Source: a virus. From it: a DNA stretch of 49,179 bases. The notes beneath the pieces are model-generated. The model worked only from the letters and a program-made list of their open reading frames with translations. It searched no databases and was not told the DNA's origin. This document shows positions 38,674 through 45,993 of this stretch, piece after piece; position 1 is the first letter of the stretch, and the number at the start of each line of letters is the position of its first letter. The position numbers were made by a program, and so were the translations under genes. The stretch is taken from positions 1 through 49,179 of IMG/VR virus record IMGVR_UViG_3300042879_002693. One strand, written 5' to 3'.

Positions 38674-39098
38674 GTTTTGAAGACATTGATAAAGCTTTAG
38701 ATATTGAGACTACTCCAATTAAATCTGAAATTGTTAAATCAGAACCTACTACAATTAAATCTATAGAATCTCTAGATCAACTTCAGAAAGATTATGAGTA
38801 TTCTAGAGGTCAACTTTATTCAATTATTGAAAAAGGTCAAGAGGCAATTAATGGCATTCTAGAACTTGCACAAGAATCTGATTCACCAAGAGCATATGAG
38901 GTTGCTGGGCAACTGATTAAAAATGTCGGAGATGTTACGGATAAACTTTTGGATCTCCAAAAGAAGATGAAAGATATTAATCAGGAACAAAAAGGATCTG
39001 CACCAACTAATGTTACTAACAATGCTGTATTTTTGGGATCTACTGCAGAACTTCAAAAGTTCTTGAAGAGTTCCATGAATCCAGATCTATCTAAATAA
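38670..39098 (+). CDS. 16: Small terminase subunit gp16
   Basis: gp16 is the small terminase that recognises DNA and regulates the gp17 packaging motor; it assembles into rings. The 142-residue product (T4: 164) has the family pattern: a variable acidic N-terminus, a central helical pair (DQLQKDYEYSRGQLYSIIEK, then GQEAINGILELAQES, and AYEVAGQLIKNVGDVTDKLL) suited to coiled-coil oligomerisation, and a C-terminal NNAVFLGSTAELQKFLK segment. The ATG overlaps the gp15 stop. In T4 gene 17 follows directly; here a mosaic gene and a small ORF are inserted between the two terminase genes. Confidence 0.93.
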   Translation: MSFEDIDKALDIETTPIKSEIVKSEPTTIKSIESLDQLQKDYEYSRGQLYSIIEKGQEAINGILELAQESDSPRAYEVAGQLIKNVGDVTDKLLDLQKKMKDINQEQKGSAPTNVTNNAVFLGSTAELQKFLKSSMNPDLSK

Positions 39099-39121
39099 AA
39101 ATAGGAAACTTATAGACATAA

Positions 39122-40672
39122 ATGGATAAACTCACCTTTAAAGAGTGGTCTATTCTCGCAGACCTAGAAACTATTTCACCTCTTGGAGAAGATTTTGAGT
39201 TCTCAATGGCTCGCGGAGAACTTAAAACTGCACAAGCTGCAATCACCAGATTGATGACTAAACTCAAAGGTGAAGGTGATTTAGAAGCATGGGTACAATC
39301 AAAGATTACAAAAGCTGCAGAGTATCTTGATACAGTAGCTGATCATCTCTCTCATGGAGAAGATGATACCGAAAGAAAGAAAGAAGTTAAAGAAGGTTTC
39401 AAAGGTCATAAATCAGTAGAAGAAATCGCAAAAAAGCATAAAGTATCTCCATCAATCATCCAAAAACAACTTGAGATGGGGATGAAGGTTGAACATGAAC
39501 ATACTACAGATAATGATGAAGCAATGGATATTGCATTGCAACATTTAGATGAAATTCCCAATTATTACTCCAAACTCAAAAAGATGGAGAAAGTAAAGGA
39601 AGAATGGACAGAACTTCATGACGCAAATGGTAATACTTTTGCACATGTTGTTGACATCATTAAAGGTAGTGATTATAAGTTCAAAAGTTTCACTCAACCA
39701 ATCAATGAAGATGCCGTTGAAGAACTTGAAAGTAGATTAAAGAAATTAGACGATACTTCTTATGATTCTATTGACAAACTAATGCGTAGTATCATGAAAG
39801 AACATGATATGACTGCAAAAGAACTTCATAATGCATTTGTTAAAAAACACGATAAAACACCTGATGAATGGATTAAAGATTTGAAAGAGGAAAAAAGAGG
39901 ATTGTGGGCTAATATCCATGCAAAAAGAAAACGTGGAGAAAGGCCGGCAAAACCCGGAGAAAAAGGATATCCAAAAACTTTAGATATTGAAGAAGATTTA
40001 AAACAAGCACGTAAGAATGTTGGTGCATCTAAGTGTTGGGCCGGTAAAAAAGTAGGCAATCCTCCAACTAAGATGAAAGGAGGTAAAGAAGTTCCAAATT
40101 GCGTTCCGGTATCAGAAGAGTCGGAACAAATGAGATATTGCCCAAAGTGCAAAAAGAATGAAACTGCAAAAGAGTGCAGATATGGTGAAGCTTATTGGAA
40201 GATGTTTTCACTTCCACCTTCATTAGCTCCAGATCCTTATGACCCAAATGATATTCATCCCGCAAATGAGGGAGTAAGTTTTGAAATTGGTTCTGATCAT
40301 AAAAAGGCACAAAAACAAGCAAAGATTAGAAATCTTGCAACAGGAACAAGTAATCCGAATGAAAAGGCTGCGGCTTTGAGAAAACTTTCTGGTCCTTCTC
40401 TACCTCTTGCAGATTCAGTAATCCAACCTGGACAAATTACAAATGAGGACTATCAAAGGATACAATCCACTGGTAATGTTTATACTATACTCTTCTCTTG
40501 GAGAGGTAGACCGATGATGAATCTTCAACTTTTCTTCCCAAATATGAAGAGACCCTCAAAAGATGAAGTAAAAGCGCAAATTGAAAAGTTTTATCCAGGT
40601 GCAGTTATACTGCAGTGGTATCCAAGCCCTACCGATCCATCCAAACCAATCGTAGTTATTCAAGGTAAGTAA
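39122..40672 (+). CDS. Mosaic DUF5661-type protein inserted between terminase genes
   Basis: A 516-residue protein assembled from short modules. They are: FKEW at the N-terminus; ARGELKTAQAAITRL and DLEAWVQSKITKAAEYLDTV (nt about 39203-39361); a DUF5661-like block with a helix-turn-helix-like EEIAKKHKVSPSIIQKQ and then ALQHLDEIPNYYSKLKKME (about 39385-39606); a basic RGLWANIHAKRKRGERPAKP segment (about 39895); CWAGKKVG and GGKEVPNCVP (about 40030-40112); a possible zinc knuckle CPKCKKNETAKEC (about 40137); and an unrecognised beta/alpha C-terminus ending VVIQGK. I know several of these short modules from capsid-associated and unknown proteins of marine phages. No enzyme motif is visible. Its place beside gp16 and gp17 suggests a head-related or packaging-related role, which is inferred. 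Confidence 0.75.
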   Translation: MDKLTFKEWSILADLETISPLGEDFEFSMARGELKTAQAAITRLMTKLKGEGDLEAWVQSKITKAAEYLDTVADHLSHGEDDTERKKEVKEGFKGHKSVEEIAKKHKVSPSIIQKQLEMGMKVEHEHTTDNDEAMDIALQHLDEIPNYYSKLKKMEKVKEEWTELHDANGNTFAHVVDIIKGSDYKFKSFTQPINEDAVEELESRLKKLDDTSYDSIDKLMRSIMKEHDMTAKELHNAFVKKHDKTPDEWIKDLKEEKRGLWANIHAKRKRGERPAKPGEKGYPKTLDIEEDLKQARKNVGASKCWAGKKVGNPPTKMKGGKEVPNCVPVSEESEQMRYCPKCKKNETAKECRYGEAYWKMFSLPPSLAPDPYDPNDIHPANEGVSFEIGSDHKKAQKQAKIRNLATGTSNPNEKAAALRKLSGPSLPLADSVIQPGQITNEDYQRIQSTGNVYTILFSWRGRPMMNLQLFFPNMKRPSKDEVKAQIEKFYPGAVILQWYPSPTDPSKPIVVIQGK

Positions 40673-40673
40673 A

Positions 40674-40850
40674 ATGAATGTAGACCCTTCTGAAATTGTA
40701 CTTGATGATATTAATAAGATGTTGATTTATGAACAACAATCGAGGGTTATAGATAAGTTAGATAGAGAAGAAGCAATAGAGTTTGCAAAAGCTTATTTTA
40801 AACTTTATCTCAAACAACAAGAAGTCGTATCAAGTTTAGCGAAGTTTTAA
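40674..40850 (+). CDS. Small helical protein upstream of gp17 (58 aa)
   Basis: An ATG one base after the preceding TAA opens a 58-codon frame ending in TAA at 40848-40850, three bases before the gp17 ATG. The product begins MNVDPSEIVLDDINKMLIYE and ends VSSLAKF. It is highly charged, with predicted amphipathic helices (DKLDREEAIEFAKAYFKLYL) and no cysteine or membrane segment. GGTAAG in the end of the upstream gene may serve as ribosome binding site. Its exact fit between two genes and its clean start and stop support a real gene. I do not recognise the family. A gp17 partner or packaging accessory is one possibility from position only. Confidence 0.65.
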   Translation: MNVDPSEIVLDDINKMLIYEQQSRVIDKLDREEAIEFAKAYFKLYLKQQEVVSSLAKF

Positions 40851-40853
40851 TTT

Positions 40854-42503
40854 ATGAGTGATCAGGTCTATCTCGGCAACCCGAACCTTAAAAAGGCTAA
40901 TGTACCAGTAGAATTTACACAGGAACAAATTCTTGAGTTCATCAAGTGCAAGAATGATCCTGTGTATTTTGCTAAAAATTATATCAAGATTGTTTCTCTT
41001 GATCATGGCGAGATTCCCTTTAAGATGTATCCTTTTCAGGAAAAATTAATCAATAATTTCCACGAAAATAGATTTAATATTTGTAGGATGCCTCGTCAGA
41101 CAGGTAAATCTACAACTTGTGTTTCATATTTGTTACATTATGCGGTCTTTAATGATAATGTAAACATAGCTATTCTAGCCAACAAGGCGTCCACTGCACA
41201 GGATCTACTCAGTAGATTACAATTTGCATATGAGAAACTACCAAAGTGGATGCAACAAGGTATTGTATCATGGAATAAAAGGTCATTAGAACTAGAAAAT
41301 GGTTCCAAAATTATCGCAGCGTCTACTTCTGCATCTGCTGTCCGAGGCGGATCTTATAATGTCATCTTTTTGGACGAATTCGCGTTCATCCCGAATCACA
41401 TTGCTGATGAATTCTTTGCCTCTGTTTATCCTACTATTTCGTCAGGTCAAAGCACAAAAGTCCTGATTGTTTCTACCCCAAAGGGTATGAATCACTTCTA
41501 CCGTATCTGGCACGATGCGGAGAGGGGTAAGAATGAGTATATTCCAACTGATGTTCATTGGTCTGAGGTTCCTGGAAGAGATGAAAAGTGGAAGGCCCAG
41601 ACAATCGCAAACACATCCGAACAACAGTTCAAGGTTGAGTTTGAGTGCGAATTCTTAGGATCTGTTGATACTCTCGTATCTGCAGCAAAACTCAGATCCT
41701 TAGTATATGATGATCCGATTAAATCCAATGCAGGTTTAGACATCTATGAAGAACCTCAAAAAGATCATAATTATGTTTTAACAGTAGATGTAGCTCGTGG
41801 TGTAGAAAAAGATTACTCCGCATTTACTATTTGCGATACAACATCATTTCCATATCGTCTTGTAGCAAAATACAGAGATAATCAAATAAAACCTATGTTG
41901 TTTCCAAGTGTTATTAAAGATCTTGCGGTCGCTTACAATAAGGCATACATTCTAGTAGAAGTTAATGATATTGGAGAACAGGTAGGACAAATACTCCATA
42001 TGGATTTGGAATATGATAATGTCCTTATGTGTACAATGAGAGGTCGTGCAGGTCAACTGGTTGGACAGGGATTTTCTGGAAAAAAATCTCAGATGGGAGT
42101 CAAGATGTCCAAGAATGTAAAAAAGATTGGATGTATGAATCTTAAAACATTAATTGAAAGTGATAAGTTAGTAATTAACGACTACGATACTATAAGTGAA
42201 TTGACCACTTTTATCCAAAAATCAAATTCATTTGAAGCTGAAGATGGTTGCAATGATGACCTTGCAATGTGTCTAGTAATTTTTGCGTGGTTAATTGCAC
42301 AACCATACTTTAAAGAAATGACGGACAATGATGTTCGTAAAAGATTATATGAAGAACAAAGAAATCAGATAGAACAAGACATGGCTCCATTTGGTTTTAT
42401 TTCTGATGGTTTGGGTGGGGGTGAAAGTTTTGTAGATGAAGATGGAGATCGCTGGCATATTGACGAGTATGGAGATAGATCATTTATGTGGGATTATCAA
42501 TAA
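40854..42503 (+). CDS. 17: Large terminase subunit gp17 (ATPase-nuclease)
   Basis: This is the DNA-packaging motor: it hydrolyses ATP to pump DNA through the portal and cuts the concatemer with an RNase H-fold nuclease. The product is 549 residues (T4: 610). Walker A is PRQTGKST (residues 80-87), Walker B is VIFLDEF (170-176), and the coupling motif STPKGMNHFY follows. The nuclease domain shows TVDVARG with Asp312, then VEVNDIGEQVGQ with Glu369, then the GCNDDLAM Asp468/Asp469 pair, matching the family's acidic triad. The ATG lies three bases after the 58-residue gene and has a weak ribosome binding site, consistent with coupled translation. Its stop overlaps the next ATG. Confidence 0.97.
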   Translation: MSDQVYLGNPNLKKANVPVEFTQEQILEFIKCKNDPVYFAKNYIKIVSLDHGEIPFKMYPFQEKLINNFHENRFNICRMPRQTGKSTTCVSYLLHYAVFNDNVNIAILANKASTAQDLLSRLQFAYEKLPKWMQQGIVSWNKRSLELENGSKIIAASTSASAVRGGSYNVIFLDEFAFIPNHIADEFFASVYPTISSGQSTKVLIVSTPKGMNHFYRIWHDAERGKNEYIPTDVHWSEVPGRDEKWKAQTIANTSEQQFKVEFECEFLGSVDTLVSAAKLRSLVYDDPIKSNAGLDIYEEPQKDHNYVLTVDVARGVEKDYSAFTICDTTSFPYRLVAKYRDNQIKPMLFPSVIKDLAVAYNKAYILVEVNDIGEQVGQILHMDLEYDNVLMCTMRGRAGQLVGQGFSGKKSQMGVKMSKNVKKIGCMNLKTLIESDKLVINDYDTISELTTFIQKSNSFEAEDGCNDDLAMCLVIFAWLIAQPYFKEMTDNDVRKRLYEEQRNQIEQDMAPFGFISDGLGGGESFVDEDGDRWHIDEYGDRSFMWDYQ

Positions 42504-42733
42504 TGGACATAGATAATCAATTTGAATTAGAACATTTATTTCTTACTGAAAGAAAGTGTAGAGTTTGTGGGGAAATTAAAGATCTTATAGATGGGTTTTA
42601 TTTGACCCGTAAAGGTAGAGGTGACATAGCTTCAGCGTACTCATATGAATGTAAAATTTGTACTATACAGAGAATAAAAACAACAAGAGGAAAGAAAAAA
42701 TATTCTGAAAAGTGGATATATCCAGACTGGTAG
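42503..42733 (+). CDS. Small CxxC...CxxC zinc-binding-type protein
   Basis: A 76-residue protein starting MDIDNQFELEHLFLTERKCR. CRVC (Cys19, Cys22) and CKIC (Cys50, Cys53) form a four-cysteine arrangement typical of a small zinc ribbon, followed by a basic segment (RIKTTRGKKKYSEKW) that could bind nucleic acid. The pattern resembles zinc-finger portions of phage HNH-type proteins, but I see no HNH catalytic histidines. I chose the ATG at 42503, which overlaps the gp17 stop (TAATG), over the in-frame GTG at 42488. Position after gp17 suggests packaging or late regulation, but this is only inference. Confidence 0.7.
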   Translation: MDIDNQFELEHLFLTERKCRVCGEIKDLIDGFYLTRKGRGDIASAYSYECKICTIQRIKTTRGKKKYSEKWIYPDW

Positions 42734-42769
42734 AGTTGTTCATTAGCAGTTTCCCCAATGTAAAGTTAG

Positions 42770-42786
42770 CAAATAATAAATATTTG
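42770..42786 (+). promoter_or_regulatory. Late promoter-like AATAAATA in a palindromic element upstream of gp18
   Basis: AATAAATA (42775-42782) has one mismatch to TATAAATA. It lies within the inverted repeat CAAATA / TATTTG (42770-42775 and 42781-42786). A strong Shine-Dalgarno AGAGGGA at 42808-42814 precedes the gp18 ATG at 42820. Confidence 0.5.
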
Positions 42787-42819
42787 TAGTTTAACTGAAA
42801 CTTCTTCAGAGGGAAAGAC

Positions 42820-45225
42820 ATGTCGCTAAATTTAGTATCACCAGGCGTAAAAGTCAGAGAAGTTGATCTTACTGTAGGTAGAATTGATGCCGTAAATGAT
42901 CAAGTTGGAGTCATTGCTGGGCCATTTGTAAAGGGACCAGTAGGTGTTCCAGTTTTGGTAGAAACCGAACAAGATCTACTTAATACTTTTGGAAAACCAT
43001 CAGAGAAAGATGGTCAATATGAATATTGGCTAACAGCATCATCATATCTTTCTTATGGTGGAGTTTTAAGAATTGTTAGATCCGATTCTTCAAATTTAAT
43101 CAATGCACACTATCCAGTATCAAGTCCAGTTTCTCTTAAAATAACTTCATCTGAAGATTATACTAATAATCATCAGTTAGATTCAGATTGGATTTATGCT
43201 TCAAGAGATCCAGGATCATGGGCAAATGGATTAAAAGTTTGCTCTATTGACAATTTTGCAGACCAAAGAGTTTCTATAGGTACTTTTGGAATTGCGGTTG
43301 GGTATGCAATTACGGCTGGAGTTTCCACATCTTATGTTACTTCTGCTGGTACAGTTGAGACATTTTCTGGATATATTAAAGGTTTAGTAACTAAAGTCAA
43401 TGTGGGAAGTGTTGATGTAAAAATAGTAAGTAAGTATGATAATAACACTGCTACACACTCTGAAGTTGATTATTCGGAAAATAGTTTGAATAGAATTCCC
43501 GATGGATCTACTGGAGTCTATTTACAAGCATTTGATAGTGTTGGAACTGCAACTTCGTTAGAAAAACTAAGATTATCGAATAATGCATCGGTAGGTATTG
43601 GATCAACTATTATCAATGTTCCAATTGGAGTAAGTATTGGATCCATCTATGTTGGAGATTTAATACAAACTTTAAATGGCACATATTCTTCAAGAGTTGT
43701 TGGACTAGCTACAACTAGTGGAGCTATTGTTGTTGAGAACTCTTCTCCGGTAACTTTTGCTTCAACTACAATGGTAGTTAGATATACTAGAAATTCTATC
43801 GATAATACTTTATCAAAAGGAGAGGGATTATTAACTAATGCATCTAACACTACAGTAGATTGGTATAATCAACAAACACTTGGATTAACAAATTCGACAG
43901 TTTATTGGAAAAATATCGCTCCTAAACCAGGAACCTCTTTATATGCTTCAGAAAGAAGTGGCAAAAATGATGAATTACATATAGTTGTAGTTGACGATTC
44001 TGGATCTGTAACAGGAATTTCTGGTAATATTTTGGAGAAATTTACAAATCTTTCAAAAGCTACAGATGCAAGAATTTCTCCAGCACAAAATATTTACTAT
44101 AAGACATACATTGCAAATAATTCTAATTATATTTTTGCAGGAACATCAGATTCAGTAACTGGCGTTAAATTCACTTCTCTTGCAGGATTTACTCAGGTTT
44201 CTGGTGGATCTATTGCATGGGGTCAAGATGCAACTGGAATAAATTTTGGTTGTGTGGGATCGAAGAGTTACAATTTTGATAGTGGATATGATTATTCATC
44301 ATCATCTGGTGGTATGGACATAAGTCTAGGTGATCTACTTACTTCTTATGAAACATTTAAAAATCCAAGTGAAATTGATATAAACTTTATCATTTCTGGA
44401 CCAAGTGGTGGAGATACTATTTTTGAGTCTCAAGCAAAGGCAAATAAATTAATTTCTATTGCAGAAGAGAGAAAAGATTGCGTAGTAACCATTTCACCAC
44501 ATAAATCTGGTGTAGTTAATGTAACTAACAGTGATACTCAGACATCAAATATTATTAATTTTTATGATTCAGTTTCATCAAGTTCTTATGCTGTTTTTGA
44601 TTCTGGATATAAGTACATGTTTGATAGATTCAATAATCAATTTAGATATATCCCATTAAACGGTGATATTGCAGGATTGATGGCTAGAACATCTATTAAT
44701 AATTATCCATGGTTCTCTCCAGCGGGATCAGCAAGAGGAGTTATTAATAATGCGGTAAAACTTGCTTATAATCCATCACAAAGTCAAAGAGATCTTCTTT
44801 ATCCAAGAAGAATTAATCCAATCATTTTTTCTCCTGGAGCAGGAATTATCCTTTTCGGCGATAAGACGGGTCTATCTTATTCTTCAGCTTTTGACAGAAT
44901 TAATGTTCGTCGTTTATTCCTAGCTCTTGAAGCAACAATTCAAAGAGCTGCAAGATCTCAACTATTTGAATTTAATGATGTAATTACTAGAACTAATTTT
45001 GTCAATATTGTTGAACCATATCTCCGCGATGTTAAAGCAAAGAGAGGAATTACTGATTTTCTTGTAGTGTGTGATGAGTCAAATAACACACCCGATGTTA
45101 TTGACGCCAATCAATTTAGGGCTGATATTTTTGTAAAACCAGCCAGGTCGATTAATTTCATCGGTTTAACCTTCGTTGCTAACAGAACTGGAGTTAGCTT
45201 TGAAGAGGTTGTTGGAACCGTTTAA
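42820..45225 (+). CDS. 18: Tail sheath protein gp18
   Basis: gp18 is the contractile sheath subunit that drives tube penetration of the host envelope. The product is 801 residues (T4: 659), a length I consider usual for marine T4-like phages. The N-terminus LVSPGVKVREVDLTVG and GVIAGPFVKGPVGVPVLVET is typical, followed by a YLSYGGVLRIVR motif. The C-terminal core has RRINPIIFSPGAGIILFGDK, then INVRRLFLALEATIQRAARS, and ends with PARSINFIGLTFVANRTGVS. The middle (residues 100-400) is a variable surface domain. It has its own late promoter-like motif and a strong ribosome binding site, as expected for a high-copy protein. Confidence 0.96.
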   Translation: MSLNLVSPGVKVREVDLTVGRIDAVNDQVGVIAGPFVKGPVGVPVLVETEQDLLNTFGKPSEKDGQYEYWLTASSYLSYGGVLRIVRSDSSNLINAHYPVSSPVSLKITSSEDYTNNHQLDSDWIYASRDPGSWANGLKVCSIDNFADQRVSIGTFGIAVGYAITAGVSTSYVTSAGTVETFSGYIKGLVTKVNVGSVDVKIVSKYDNNTATHSEVDYSENSLNRIPDGSTGVYLQAFDSVGTATSLEKLRLSNNASVGIGSTIINVPIGVSIGSIYVGDLIQTLNGTYSSRVVGLATTSGAIVVENSSPVTFASTTMVVRYTRNSIDNTLSKGEGLLTNASNTTVDWYNQQTLGLTNSTVYWKNIAPKPGTSLYASERSGKNDELHIVVVDDSGSVTGISGNILEKFTNLSKATDARISPAQNIYYKTYIANNSNYIFAGTSDSVTGVKFTSLAGFTQVSGGSIAWGQDATGINFGCVGSKSYNFDSGYDYSSSSGGMDISLGDLLTSYETFKNPSEIDINFIISGPSGGDTIFESQAKANKLISIAEERKDCVVTISPHKSGVVNVTNSDTQTSNIINFYDSVSSSSYAVFDSGYKYMFDRFNNQFRYIPLNGDIAGLMARTSINNYPWFSPAGSARGVINNAVKLAYNPSQSQRDLLYPRRINPIIFSPGAGIILFGDKTGLSYSSAFDRINVRRLFLALEATIQRAARSQLFEFNDVITRTNFVNIVEPYLRDVKAKRGITDFLVVCDESNNTPDVIDANQFRADIFVKPARSINFIGLTFVANRTGVSFEEVVGTV

Positions 45226-45265
45226 TTTCAAATCAAAACATCAATTCCTGTAGAGGTAAAAACAA

Positions 45266-45964
45266 ATGTCATTTTCAAATACCCCAAGCTTTAGTTCTAG
45301 AACACTAGAAGATTTTAAAGCAAGATTAATTGGTGGTGGAGCTAGACCAAATTTATTTGAAGTTGAATTAAATTTTCCATCATTTGCAACCGCAGCTTCA
45401 TCTTCCAACAACCAAAACTCAGATCAAACAAGATCTGCCAGTGAATTATCTAGATTTATGATTAAAACTGCAAATCTACCTGCTTCAACTGTTGGTGTTA
45501 TTGAAGTCCCATTCAGAGGAAGAAATCTAAAAATTGCAGGAGATAGAACTTTTGATGTCTGGACAATTACTGTAATTAATGATGTAGATTTTACTTTAAG
45601 AACTGCTTTTGAAAGGTGGATGAATGCTATCAACAAACATGATGATAATTCTGGATTAATTAACCCAGCTCAATATCAAAGAGATGCTATTGTAAAGCAA
45701 TTTGGTAGATCATCCTTAGCTTCTGCACAATCTGATGTAACTAATCCAACACCTACTACCCCAGGTGATAGTGTTCCGGTTTTGAAGGCTTACAAGTTTT
45801 ATGGAATTTTCCCAACTTCCGTAAGTGCTATTGATCTTTCATATGATTCAACGGATTCAATTGAAGAATTTACAGTAGATCTTCAAGTTCAGTGGTGGGA
45901 TGCTTTAGATTCATCTGGAAGCACTCAATTGGGTACAGATCCTCAAGTATTAAACGCATCATAA
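45266..45964 (+). CDS. 19: Tail tube protein gp19
   Basis: gp19 stacks in hexameric rings to make the inner tail tube through which DNA passes. The product is 232 residues (T4: 163). KIAGDRTFDVWTITVINDVD matches T4 INVAGDRTFDDWTVTVMNDE, ARPNLFEVELNFP matches T4 ARPNLFQVEISY, and YGIFPTSVSAIDLSYDSTDS with the following WWD corresponds to the T4 C-terminal strands. The extra length is in the N-terminal serine-rich leader and a Pro/Thr-rich loop near residue 165. AGAGG at 45252-45256 lies nine bases before the ATG. No separate promoter is evident between gp18 and gp19, so they are likely co-transcribed. Confidence 0.96.
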   Translation: MSFSNTPSFSSRTLEDFKARLIGGGARPNLFEVELNFPSFATAASSSNNQNSDQTRSASELSRFMIKTANLPASTVGVIEVPFRGRNLKIAGDRTFDVWTITVINDVDFTLRTAFERWMNAINKHDDNSGLINPAQYQRDAIVKQFGRSSLASAQSDVTNPTPTTPGDSVPVLKAYKFYGIFPTSVSAIDLSYDSTDSIEEFTVDLQVQWWDALDSSGSTQLGTDPQVLNAS

Positions 45965-45967
45965 ATA
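45960..45967 (+). promoter_or_regulatory. Late promoter-like motif CATAAATA upstream of gp20
   Basis: One mismatch to TATAAATA. It contains the gp19 stop codon (45962-45964) and ends 26 bases before the gp20 ATG. Confidence 0.5.
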
Positions 45968-45993
45968 ATAGAAATACAGTTTAAATTTGAATA

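Noticed and set aside
42488-42502. GTG at 42488 as start of the CxxC gene
   Set aside because: The ATG at 42503 overlaps the gp17 stop in a TAATG arrangement and needs no rare start codon.
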